Positions 46,401 through 52,917 of a stretch of 56,362 nt of DNA are shown here, one piece after another. Numbering within the stretch: position 1 is the stretch's first letter; each line of letters opens with the position of its first letter. The stretch covers positions 1-56,362 of the forward strand of contig CALEZI010000012.1 of assembly GCA_937928755.1 (NCBI GenBank), written 5' to 3'. The notes below the pieces were generated by a model, which saw only the letters and a list, made by a program, of their open reading frames with translations, had not been told where the DNA came from and searched no databases. The translations under genes and the position numbers were made by a program. Source of the DNA: an uncultured Rhodanobacteraceae bacterium (GTDB lineage Bacteria > Pseudomonadota > Gammaproteobacteria > Xanthomonadales > SZUA-5).

Positions 46401-48906
46401 TGGTGTTGATGAACGAGGTGGCGAGACCGACGGCGTCGTCGCTGTAGTAGGCGTAGTCGCCGTTGCCGGAGAAGGTGGTGTTGACGATCTGGTTCGTACG
46501 GGGCGTAGCCCTCAGACGCTGACCCGGTGCGACGGAACTCGTGTTGAACGAATATTGTGTGAATTGGGTACCGCTGGTCGCCGCCTGCACACCGATGGTG
46601 GCGCTCAGACCGTGGTTGTCCATCGCACCGTAAAGGTAGGAGAAGCTCGACGAGCCCTCGGAGAATTCGATGGCAAAGTTGGTTGTGATTGTCGTGCCAG
46701 GCGCAGAGTAGCGTCTGCCGCGCCACTCGATGATCCAGGTCCGGTTGGGCGCGCTACCGATGATGTGCTGGTAGATACCACCGCCGGTGACCTGGAGATT
46801 GAGATTATCCCAATAGGGCATCAGCACGGGCCGCGATGCGGGGAAACCCGAGGCGGCGGGGAGTTGCGTGTTCAGCCATTGAGCGGAACCTCCGGATGAA
46901 ACCATCTGCAGGTTGCCGTTGCTGCTCACCCGCAAGACGCTGCCGCCCGTCACCGCCGTGCCGTAGACACTGAAATTGAAACCAGCGGGAACCGCGAGGT
47001 TGACTACATCACCGTCCGTCACGCTGCCAGCTACCAGACTGCCTCCAACGGGAATGCTGCCGCTGACAGCGCCGAAGTCATACGGGCGAGATATGGGAAC
47101 GGGGGTCACCTTCGTCCACAGCGCGCTGCCGACGTTGTCTGCCGAGTTGCCCACGAAGGAGCTGTTGACCAGGGTGTAGGGGCTCTCGGTGTAGACCGCG
47201 CCGCCGCCGTAGGCCTTGTTGCCGACGAAGTGGCTGCCGAGCACCTTGAGGGCGCCGGAGGCGACCAGGACGGCACCGCCGTTGTTGGCGAGGCTGGGGG
47301 TGGTGTCCTGGTAGGCGCAGCCGTTGCGCAGGGTGAGGCCCTCGAGGGTGAGGTCGCCGCCGTCCACCTCGAGGAGGCGGAAGCGCTGGCGGTCGATCCC
47401 GGCACTGCACGCCAGCAAGCTGCTGCTGCGCTGGATCGTGCCGTTGCGCAGCGTGACGTCGCCGACGATCACCGGCAGGCCGTTGTAGCCGTGGCCGTCG
47501 TAGGAGACCGGAGCGTTGGGCAGGGTGACGGTCTGCCCGGCCAGGTCGATGATCCCCACGACGCCGCTCCCGGCGTTGGCGCAGGCGATGACCGCGCGCA
47601 GATCCGCCACCCGGTTCGGGTTCACGGTGCCGAGGACGTAGGGCGAGTCATAGGCCCCGCAGGGTGTCGTGTCGGTGACCTCGACCGCGCCGACCGTGCA
47701 GGCGTCGCCGGCGACGAGGGGACGGGTGTTGCCCAATTGGTCGGCGCTGGTGCCGTTGCACGCCAGGGTGACGCCGTTGTTGTCGAGGCTGGTGCCGTTC
47801 GGGATGCGTGTCGCCGCCGTCGGCAGTTGGGGGGTGTGGACCTGCCGCCCCGGGCCGCTCCCGGTGAGGGCGCCGAGGTTGATGGCCGTGGCGTTGTTGA
47901 GGGAGCCGACCGCGGTGAAGCCGCAACTGTCGTCGTTGGACAGGTTGTAGCCGTGATCGACGGGGGTGCCATTGCAGTTCGCCTGGCCACCGGAAGTCGG
48001 CGACCTGACCACGAGGTTGCCGGCGAGATGCAGGTTCCCATCTATCCAAAAGGTAGCTCCGGCGTAGTTGTCGTGTTGGTCATTCTCGAAGAACGTGGAG
48101 GACGTGACCGTCGCGACCGTAGCGGCAGCGATCGCGCCAACCCCGCTGTTCTGACTGAAGGTGCTGTTCGTGACGACCAGAGATCCGCCTTCGTGATCGA
48201 TCCCACCTCCCAGTTCATTCGCTTGATTGCGAAGGAAGGCGCTGTTCTCGATGCGCGCGGTGCTGTAGTTGAAGATCGCCCCGCCCCAGCCGGAAGTTTC
48301 GTTGTCGGAGAAGGTGCAGTCCGAAACGACCAACGACCCGGACTCATGTTCGATGGCGCCACCCGACAAGCTGGCGAGGTTGTTCGCGAAGGTCGTTCCC
48401 CGAACCGTGAGCGTCCCTGCGTTGTAGATCGCGCCGCCTTGGTATCCGCGGTTGGCCGACAGTACGGAATCAACCACCGTCAACGTACCGCCGTCGTTGC
48501 GCACGGCGCCGCCGCCGAGATCCTCGTGCGAACCGTATCCGCGCCGAAGCGTCAGCCTGCGCAGCTCCAGCGAGACGCCCGAGGAAACCACGAACAGGCG
48601 CTTGTTGCCACCGCCGTCGAAGACCACGGCGTTGCCGTTGCCGTCGAGGACGGTGTTCGAGGAGATGGTCACCGTCGCCGGCGGCGTGATGGTGCCGGCG
48701 CAGGCGAAGGTGATCGTCCCGCCGACCGGCGCGGCGCCGTAGACCGCGTTGAATCCGGCCCAGGTGCAGGTGCTCACGGTGCCGCTGGCGGCCTGTGCGA
48801 GTGGCGACGCCAGGCCGAGCAGCAGGACGACGAAGGCGAGTTGGACGGGGCGGGCGAGGTGGGCGCGGGCCATCGGATGTCCTTGGTCGGGATAGCGCTG
48901 GTTCAT
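37438..48906 (-). CDS. Giant secreted multidomain protein with C-terminal C25 (gingipain-type) protease
   Basis: 3822 residues from ATG 48906, which overlaps the upstream stop (ATGA). Order: signal peptide (to about 40); beta-helix repeats with GGAI motifs (about 45-600); a sandwich domain (about 605-800); more helix; cadherin-like segment (about 980-1075); four bacterial-repeat domains of 73 residues (about 1072-1362); Ig/Fn3-like; Ca-binding TSP3 DTDGDGIPDEGDTCP; LamG (about 1492-1692); second TSP3; DUF11; Calx-beta; CSLREA segment (about 1978-2012); second beta-helix; two Ig-like domains; lectin-like region; FRDGFE (about 3391); and a C25 protease (about 3468-3822). His in VTYLGHSSAHRW and Cys in VSQWGCWNN lie 34 residues apart, as in gingipains. 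It is likely exported and calcium-stabilised. A translated frame extends upstream to 49494 but is a shadow of the preceding gene. Confidence 0.85.
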   Translation of the reverse strand: MNQRYPDQGHPMARAHLARPVQLAFVVLLLGLASPLAQAASGTVSTCTWAGFNAVYGAAPVGGTITFACAGTITPPATVTISSNTVLDGNGNAVVFDGGGNKRLFVVSSGVSLELRRLTLRRGYGSHEDLGGGAVRNDGGTLTVVDSVLSANRGYQGGAIYNAGTLTVRGTTFANNLASLSGGAIEHESGSLVVSDCTFSDNETSGWGGAIFNYSTARIENSAFLRNQANELGGGIDHEGGSLVVTNSTFSQNSGVGAIAAATVATVTSSTFFENDQHDNYAGATFWIDGNLHLAGNLVVRSPTSGGQANCNGTPVDHGYNLSNDDSCGFTAVGSLNNATAINLGALTGSGPGRQVHTPQLPTAATRIPNGTSLDNNGVTLACNGTSADQLGNTRPLVAGDACTVGAVEVTDTTPCGAYDSPYVLGTVNPNRVADLRAVIACANAGSGVVGIIDLAGQTVTLPNAPVSYDGHGYNGLPVIVGDVTLRNGTIQRSSSLLACSAGIDRQRFRLLEVDGGDLTLEGLTLRNGCAYQDTTPSLANNGGAVLVASGALKVLGSHFVGNKAYGGGAVYTESPYTLVNSSFVGNSADNVGSALWTKVTPVPISRPYDFGAVSGSIPVGGSLVAGSVTDGDVVNLAVPAGFNFSVYGTAVTGGSVLRVSSNGNLQMVSSGGSAQWLNTQLPAASGFPASRPVLMPYWDNLNLQVTGGGIYQHIIGSAPNRTWIIEWRGRRYSAPGTTITTNFAIEFSEGSSSFSYLYGAMDNHGLSATIGVQAATSGTQFTQYSFNTSSVAPGQRLRATPRTNQIVNTTFSGNGDYAYYSDDAVGLATSFINTTFAGHTGFTPLYGANQPSLTFRNTIVDHSAGSGPACGIAGATVIESNNFASHSSCGFSNSTAASASLGALTQAANGVYYYPLADGAAVDGGNATFLPTETSLGLDVDGDGSISSAPINVDTRGAGFARVSCGQVDLGAAERQNCSPTGVQLSSSSIPESAAIGTLVGTLSTIDPNPGDTHSYSFVSNPGNRFQISAGNQLRTAALLDYETASSHPITIRTTDAAGASFDAALTVTVLDVQHQVTPSAGSNGSLSPSTPQSVDHGATTAFTVTPSPGYQIASVTGCGGSLAGTTYTTGAITAACTVSASFSRIAYTVTPSAGSGGSLAPATPQSVFHGDSTTFTVTADPGYQIAAVSGCGGSLAGNTYTTGAITAACTVSASFSRIAYTVTPSAGSGGSLAPATPQSVFHGDSTTFTVTADPGYQIAAVSGCGGSLAGNTYTTGAITAACTVSASFSRIAYTVTPSAGSNGSLAPATPQSVFHGDSATFTVTPDPGYQIASVTGCAGSLAGSTYTTGAITAACTVSASFSLLPCATVVSPANGATNVAVAATLNWGLPAGATGASLSFGTDGGGLLPPSNLVNGAAMGTGTSFDPLPDLQQGATHYWRVVPANAFGTALNCPIWSFTTLTDTDGDGIPDEGDTCPLIPDPSNADLDRPAGSVAHWGFNDGAGAVATDSVGDHDGSVTGATWASGQADGALSFDGSGDSVVVPHHADLDFDTHDEMTLAMWLKLPVNQVNAGSNANPILDKLSGDLFPYSVFVRNQTHARSGEVELRQGNGTNTITLLSSVPINDNQWHHLAFVGDGDHLRAYVDGVLTNTIANTLSGSTSNTANVRIGFRLTGTIDGITVVRRALAGYEIAALAASPASADGVGNVCDVCPGLPDADQQDSDGDGLGDACDAVDLSLTVVDTADPVLEGTPLGYTLAVANAGPSAATDVVLSAAVPAGTSFVSAAGSGWSCSESAGTVTCLRATLAVGAAPTVTLALTAPADAGAHPTVQLAASVESADVEAWPGDESATQSTTIGPMPVVSIADAQILEGDSGITDMVFAVTLSEPPVLPVEITFATADGTAALNEDYNTVEGFVSFAVGQTTGTATVLVRGDPMYELDETFSVVLQTGELINAVLGDATATGTILNDDPLVQRTLVVDDAGDAVANDGVCTLREAIQRANARAWFVDDCGWGQPYLPGEPLTRDRIVFAIPGAGPIANELNKALSAITGVGPTFTIHLNSALPAITDAVEIDATTQPGAACTTWPPTLKVVLDGSALSGTEDGLAISAADTLVRGLAIHSFPGDGVDITGDGARLSCNFIGTGADGTVDLGNAGAGVRISGSPVGVLVGTDGDGVGDVAERNLISGNDGGGIHVTGTGGVIAGNLIGPDREGACGIGNATAGIIADSVELLVGADVDDPGGVEGNFIACNASHGLVVTGAATDGLTARGNEIQDNADAGIFVSGVPGDVYLDDNHVGGNGGAGVLVASDAHGVHLRRNRLVGNDGLGIDLVAAGAVADGVTANDTGDADTGANGLQNFPVLESALYTGGTVAVTGHLESAANADYVIEFFAIDEADASGHGQGDRFLGELAVTTDANGQVSFATSLSGNAEDDWLSATATDASGNTSEFSAARSIHIASVTTLASTPNPSDVGQSVTFTASVTADGATPTGSVIFRDGASILGTSPLDGGGVASLAIDTLAAGSRSISAEYSGSPSHGGSASAPLIQVVKHASTTAITAIAPAASQTIGVPYAVSVSIAGAAPTGAVTVDDGDGNNCTITLPATHCALTSTSIGAKTITATYDGDANNSASSDTESYSITASAGNPGGLQVGAVTLPPTVAAPGVNAPVIVNFAQAFNAIPVVIVQPSDEDADPQAVRIRNVTTTGFELLQVEPPGCIGCTGAGGTMTVHWLAAMPGSYRLTQDTNVVPAWALTTRGSGVGALLKVGAITTTATQYNSLLGGFGMWPLPAWEAIHWPVLGNGLDFGSAPVVLTSIQSWNNEGANLTGAGLVGPSQPWATSVARNVGASGFELAIEASEVSADDLPPPGFAVGESIGYVAIEGDVSQLLLPIGGPPYVGLVTGTATAGSGCTSSDHQFPAATPIDAANFKAFAGKQSRNAPAGGWLRRCLLGSPGGTTVTVGMRLEEDQFAEAPSGNPADSAGLTAFSGSFLTTPVTLAKMSVERQDGGLRVRWSTTHEVGQVGFRLWGRSGPAGDWQLLTPNLIASVGEESRAARVYEHVVATAGSISEVRIEDVDVVGASRFHPAVAVGASRGEEPVDASVDWTAIRASNAQTPVARASTALVATALAQVNADGVQRIAVADLIAVDGRFNGQPAASLAVLDGNLPIPRHVDCALLQAGCTIEFLGVARVSRYGAENAYAVTLDAGAARPVDSGHAQAGSGVLHVITDQVVHYPNREFNSSAPADDPWLDERLIASSGPAQLTRSFALPERAPGPVQLTVDVWGGLDFPDLPPDHHVQILVNGQVLADRWFDSFVAERIEVAVPEALLAASNTLTLRMPRDTGYSVDIVMLDGFKVSYPRRTRVSGGSLVLGSIDPTAVGTGVGEFRDGFETAAAPPPARFQIDGQAQGAVLWSLVGGELRRDELTAAPVLLPVASTAWRVADPAAVRTPALSLPADAYALPPQLDYLVIAHPLFESGLAPLLALQSSRGLSTAVLRTDAVYAAHSDHVRDPQAIKAAIAAAAQRGARYVLLVGGDSIDYHDYLGSGSQSYLPTWYTQSSRYIFHAATDHPYADLSGDEQPELAIGRLPVRTTTELTRAITSITARGNSVAQRFLAVAGASQPGESFALHSRAIVGYLRQPGQQREYALADEIGTAAARTQARAGLAGSADWVTYLGHSSAHRWAIDNLLDVSQLASISRTGALAVVSQWGCWNNNFTAPTQDTMAHALMLRSNRLAAAVLGATSLAEDASHLALGTRFFDIVEDGRLGDHGGLPITTMGEALQAAKADLLQREPAHRSAAYTIVLFGDPAAPLQ
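44819..45694 (-). repeat. Four tandem 219-bp repeats inside the giant gene
   Basis: Units start at 44819, 45038, 45257 and 45476 (plus-strand landmark AAGCTCGCGCTCACCGTGCA). Units two and three look identical base for base; the outer two differ at scattered sites. Each encodes one 73-residue domain (VTPSAGS-GGSL ... YQIA-V-GCGGSLAG). The pattern indicates recent expansion by unequal exchange. Confidence 0.9.
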
Positions 48907-51395
48907 GGCGTCGGGGCCACGGTCTCGAAACCGTCGCGGAAGATCGGGCACAGGTTGCTGGGGTCGTCGGGACAGGCGTCGCAGAGGTCGCCGATGCCGT
49001 CGAGGTCGGCGTCGGCCTGACTGGGATTGGGCACCGCAGGGCAGTTGTCGCAGGCCGTGCCGACACCGTCGCGGCCGGGCCAGGACGCGGCCAGTTCGGC
49101 GATCTCGAGGTTCGAGAGGGCACGCCGGACCACGGTGATGCCGTCGATGTCGCCGGCCAGGCGGGTCCCGATCTGCACGTTGGCCGTGTTCGCGGTCGAC
49201 CCGGTCAGGTTGTTCGCAAGCGTGTTGCTGAGGGTCCCGTCGACGTAGGTTCGCAGTTCGCCGGCGGCGGCGACAAAGACGACGTGGTGCCATTGGTTGT
49301 CGTTGATCGCGACCCCGGTGTGCAGGGTGCGCGAGCCGACGCCGTCGCCCCGGAACAGCGAGATCTGGCCTGGCCGCGTATTGGTCTGGTTGCGCAGGTA
49401 CACGTGGTAGGCGAAGCCGCCAGTGCTGCGCTTGATCAGGATGGCGTTGCTCGGCGCGCTGGTGTCCACCTGGTTCACAGGCAACTTCAGCCACATCGCC
49501 AGGGTCATCTCGTCGTCATTCTCGAAGTCGAGGTCCGCGTGGTGGGCCACCGCCACCGAGTCGCCGCTGCCGTCGAAGTGGAGGGCGCCGTTCACCGCAC
49601 CGAGCGCCCAGCTGGCCCCGGTCACGCTGCCGTCATGACCGCCCACCGAATCGGTCGCCACCGCGCCGGCGGCATCGTTGAAGCCCCAGTGGGCAACGGT
49701 CCCGGGAGGCTGGTCGAAGTCGACGTTGGTCGGATCGACGAATTCGAGGCAGGCGTCCACCGAGTCCTCGACCAGGTCACCGTCTTCGTCCCGGGACTCG
49801 AAGGCCCCCGAATCGCAACCGTCAGCGACATTGGCGATCCGCGGATCGTCCCAGGGACGGGGGGCACCGCGGGCATCGGCGCTGAGGCCGGAGGCGGTGC
49901 AACTGCCGCCGTCGGCCGCCGCGCTGAGGATGGCGACGGGATGGGTCGGCAGGCAGCTTCCATCCGGAAGCGGCAACACGCAGCCACGGTGGCCGACCGG
50001 CAGCAGCGAGGGCGGCGCGCCGACCTGGTCGCCGATGGCGGCGAAGCTGCAGTTGCCGGGGGCCGAGACCACGTTGTAGCCGAGGCTGGCCTGCCCCGTG
50101 CCGTCGACGTAGCAGTCCTGCGGGGTCGCCACCCCGCCGACCTCGGTGAAGTTCCCTTCGAGGAGGTTGGAGGCAAGCTCGCCGCTGACTTCGATCACGT
50201 AGATTCCGCCGCCTTGCGCCACGCCCGCGCCGGCTCCGCCAGCACCGGCGATCGCCTGATTGCTGGTGATGGTCGAGTGCTTCAGCCCAAGGGGATCCGC
50301 GAGAATCACGGCGCCACCCCGCGCCGAGCCGCCGACTCCGGAGACGCTGTCCCCGCCGATGGTCCGGTTGCCCGAGAACGTGAGGTTGCGCCCGATTCCT
50401 CGCAGCACGGTCAGCGCTCCGCCCTTGGCATCGCCCCCGTCGAAAGCGGTGCCGGCGCCCCCCTGGGCCAGGTTGTCGAGGAAGGTCAAGTCGCGCAGCG
50501 TCTCGACCCCGCCATCCTCGCGCAGGGCTCCGCCTTCCGCGCTATTGCCAAAACCCCCATCAGATCCGGCGATGGCCTGGTTGCGCACGAAGCTCGCGCG
50601 CTCGAGACGGCTCGGTGAGCCGACGTCTTCGAGGAAGATGGCCCCGCCTGCGGCCATCCCGCCTTGACCGCGCGCCTGGTTGTCCTCGAACACGAGGTCG
50701 GTCCAGTCGACCGGGCCGCCGGTTTCGATCCACACGGCGCCCCCTTCGCCCGTGCTGGGGGCATCAACCCGATTGCGCCGGAACACGGTCTGGGTCAGCG
50801 TCGTCAGGGTCCCCGTGGTGTACACGGCGCCACCGAAAGCGTTGCCGATCGGGGTAGGTCCGCCACTTGGCGCCTGCGCCGCCGCGTCGCCCTCCGCCCG
50901 GTTGTCCTCGAAGGTGGAACCCGTGATCGAGATCGTGGAGGACGGTTTACCGTGGATTGCGCCTCCGTAGGGTGCACCGTTGGTCACCGCGCGATTGCCG
51001 CGAAAGACCGTATCGACCACCGTCAGCACGCCAGCCGTGCGCACCGCGCCGCCTTCGTCCGCGCGTCCCCGCTGCAGCGTGAGCTCACGCAGTTCCAGCG
51101 AGGCACCGACGGCCACGTCGAACAGCCTCAGGGCATCGCCGCCGTCGAAGACCACGGCGTTGCCGTTGCCGTCGAGGACGGTGTTCGAGGAGATGGTCAC
51201 CGTCGCCGGCGGCGTGATGGTGCCGGCGCAGGCGAAAGTGATCGTCCCGCCCACCGGCGCGGCGCCGTGGACCGCGTCGAACGAAGCCCAGTCGCAGGTG
51301 CTGACGGTGCCGCTGGCGGCCAGGGCTGGCTGGGTCGCCAACGCAAGGACCGAGATCAGCACGAGACGGATGGCAAGGTGCCGGCATCGGGACAT
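48903..51395 (-). CDS. Secreted beta-helix / LamG surface protein
   Basis: 830 residues. A signal peptide (LVLISVLALATQPALA-AS) is followed by a beta-helix of GGA-rich turns (about 30-480, e.g. GGAVYTTGTLTTLTQTVFRR). A TSP3-like linker and a LamG/concanavalin-like domain (GTVAHWGFNDAAGAVATDSV, about 575-770) come next, then TSP3 repeats (DNCPAVPNPSQADADLDGIG). The final residues are PIFRDGFETVAPTP. GAGGG lies seven bases before ATG 51395; the frame continues to 51551 without family sequence. Its first 80 residues and LamG domain are near-copies of those in the giant protein, with which it is coupled by a four-base overlap. Confidence 0.8.
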   Translation of the reverse strand: MSRCRHLAIRLVLISVLALATQPALAASGTVSTCDWASFDAVHGAAPVGGTITFACAGTITPPATVTISSNTVLDGNGNAVVFDGGDALRLFDVAVGASLELRELTLQRGRADEGGAVRTAGVLTVVDTVFRGNRAVTNGAPYGGAIHGKPSSTISITGSTFEDNRAEGDAAAQAPSGGPTPIGNAFGGAVYTTGTLTTLTQTVFRRNRVDAPSTGEGGAVWIETGGPVDWTDLVFEDNQARGQGGMAAGGAIFLEDVGSPSRLERASFVRNQAIAGSDGGFGNSAEGGALREDGGVETLRDLTFLDNLAQGGAGTAFDGGDAKGGALTVLRGIGRNLTFSGNRTIGGDSVSGVGGSARGGAVILADPLGLKHSTITSNQAIAGAGGAGAGVAQGGGIYVIEVSGELASNLLEGNFTEVGGVATPQDCYVDGTGQASLGYNVVSAPGNCSFAAIGDQVGAPPSLLPVGHRGCVLPLPDGSCLPTHPVAILSAAADGGSCTASGLSADARGAPRPWDDPRIANVADGCDSGAFESRDEDGDLVEDSVDACLEFVDPTNVDFDQPPGTVAHWGFNDAAGAVATDSVGGHDGSVTGASWALGAVNGALHFDGSGDSVAVAHHADLDFENDDEMTLAMWLKLPVNQVDTSAPSNAILIKRSTGGFAYHVYLRNQTNTRPGQISLFRGDGVGSRTLHTGVAINDNQWHHVVFVAAAGELRTYVDGTLSNTLANNLTGSTANTANVQIGTRLAGDIDGITVVRRALSNLEIAELAASWPGRDGVGTACDNCPAVPNPSQADADLDGIGDLCDACPDDPSNLCPIFRDGFETVAPTP

Positions 51396-51788
51396 GGCGA
51401 ATCCCTCAGCGATGCAGGCATCCCCGGCTCGATGGAGGATCAGGAGGACAGGGCGCATGGCGCACACTCCATTGACAGGAAACCAAGTGGGATCGGCGGT
51501 GACCCACGGTGGGCAGCACGATCCCCATCGCAATCGACGCCACGCCTGCATTCGTGGGCCACGTCGTCGAAACCGCGCACGACCCTGTGGTCAAGTTTGC
51601 GGAGCGACCGCCCGGCCTTCCACTGGCAGATCTGCTAGTCCGCATTTCTCACGCCGGTCGCGAGGGCGCCGTCCGGGCGCGCGGGAGACACAAGCGGCAG
51701 GCTCGCCTGCCCCTGAATCGAATGGCAAAACCGGTGCACTGGGGCGACAATGTTCGCGCCGGGCAAGGGGCCCGACAGGCGGGGAGAC
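51396..51788. promoter_or_regulatory. Divergent control region, surface-protein operon / LuxR-type regulator
   Basis: 393 bases between divergent starts with no convincing gene. It probably contains the promoter for the large minus-strand transcription unit (51395 to 35377) and for the regulator. I could not define a lux-box-like dyad. Confidence 0.4.
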
Positions 51789-52550
51789 ATGACCGAGGGT
51801 CTGCACAGTGAACTGCAAGCGCTGCTGCTGGCCGAGCCTGGATCCGGCGCCCGCGAGCGACTGATTGCCAGTTGTCGACAGCGGGCAGTCGCGGGCGTCT
51901 GTTGCTTCGAATTCTCGCCTCGCGACGACAACCCCAGCGACATGCGGCCGCTGTGGGTGGAAGACATTTCGGGGGAACTCGCGGGCATTGACCTCAACGA
52001 CCTGGCGGCTCGCAGCATGAATGAGTCGCCCGCGTGGCTGAAGCGCTGGGTGTTGCGACGGCGACTGCCCTTCCACCTGTGGCGCTTTACCCGATTTGTT
52101 CCGTTTTCGGCCGAAGTCATCCTGAGGTCGACCGCACCACCCGGCAGGCGACGCCTGGGGGATTTGATCGTGGTCCCATACCGGCAGGGCAGCCACGGTT
52201 TCGGGGCTACCATCGGGCTGTTCGAACCCGCCAGCAGGACCGTCGCCGATGAACTGGTGATGCTGGCCACCGCCTGCCTCGCGCGCCAGCCGTGGCGGAA
52301 CCACGCCGAGCAGTCGCGCGCGCTGCTGAGCGATCGGCAACTGGAATGTCTGCAATGGATCGTAGCTGGCAAGTCTTTGGCCGACACCGCACAGCTCACC
52401 GGGATGAGCTATGCCAATGTGCGCTATCACCTCGATCGCGCCAAGGAGCAGACCGGGCTCCTGAGCCTGCCGCAACTGGTGGCGCACGCGGCCGTCGCCT
52501 ACGGCCTCTCTCCGCTGGGCCCTGCGCGAAGCGATGGCGGGCGCGGCTAG
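51789..52550 (+). CDS. LuxR-type transcriptional regulator (solo)
   Basis: A 253-residue protein. The C-terminal GerE/LuxR helix-turn-helix (about 178-235) reads LLSDRQLECLQWIVAGKSLA, DTAQLTGMSYANVRYHLDRA, KEQTGLLSLPQLVAHAAVAY. This is the pattern of quorum-sensing LuxR proteins (Leu-rich, Y-N-V-R-Y-H-L). The N-terminal 170 residues have the right length for an autoinducer domain, but I could not place the usual invariant ligand residues. GGGGAG directly precedes ATG 51789. No LuxI-type synthase is in the window. Divergent position makes it the natural candidate regulator of the surface-protein/RiPP block. Confidence 0.78.
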   Translation: MTEGLHSELQALLLAEPGSGARERLIASCRQRAVAGVCCFEFSPRDDNPSDMRPLWVEDISGELAGIDLNDLAARSMNESPAWLKRWVLRRRLPFHLWRFTRFVPFSAEVILRSTAPPGRRRLGDLIVVPYRQGSHGFGATIGLFEPASRTVADELVMLATACLARQPWRNHAEQSRALLSDRQLECLQWIVAGKSLADTAQLTGMSYANVRYHLDRAKEQTGLLSLPQLVAHAAVAYGLSPLGPARSDGGRG

Positions 52551-52610
52551 GCCGAAAGGGGCGTTTGAATTTCCGATACTGCGAACGGCACATGGTGCCC
52601 TGGAGTCTGG

Positions 52611-52787
52611 ATGGAAGACGACGCCGCCCCGAGCCCGGCACTTGAGGCAGAGGCCCGCACCGTGCGCACCGTGCTGCAGCAGGAGGCCAGGCGCCTTCAG
52701 GCGTTCGTCGGTCGGAAAACGCCGGGAGGTCCACCGATTGCCGATCCAGCGGACCGGCCGCGCAACGTTCGCGAACGCGAACGTTGA
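52611..52787 (+). CDS. Possible small charged protein (58 residues)
   Basis: ATG 52611 is preceded by GGAG. The protein (MEDDAAPSPALEAEARTVRT onward) is Glu/Ala/Arg-rich, predicted helical, and ends RNVRERER just at an inverted repeat. No family recognised. It may not be expressed. It lies between the LuxR-type gene and the next secreted protein. Confidence 0.3.
   Translation: MEDDAAPSPALEAEARTVRTVLQQEARRLQAFVGRKTPGGPPIADPADRPRNVRERER
52764..52785. promoter_or_regulatory. Perfect 22-bp dyad AACGTTCGC-GAAC-GCGAACGTT
   Basis: Nine-base arms separated by GAAC, about 130 bases upstream of the secreted-protein start at 52918. Size and symmetry suit a dimeric regulator operator or a short hairpin; no U-tract follows. 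Its nearness to a LuxR-type gene makes a regulator site worth considering. Confidence 0.45.
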
Positions 52788-52917
52788 GTTGCAGCACCCG
52801 CGTGTTGCGTTCGCGGTCGCGCACCTGGAAACGGCAGGTGAGTGCCATTTTCGCGTCGCCACGACATGGCACGGTGCTTGCTGACCGCAGCCCAGACCCG
52901 TTTGTCTGGAGACTCCG

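Noticed and set aside
51789..52550. Assignment as a confirmed acyl-homoserine-lactone receptor
   Set aside because: Only the DNA-binding domain is clear; invariant ligand residues were not located and no LuxI is present.
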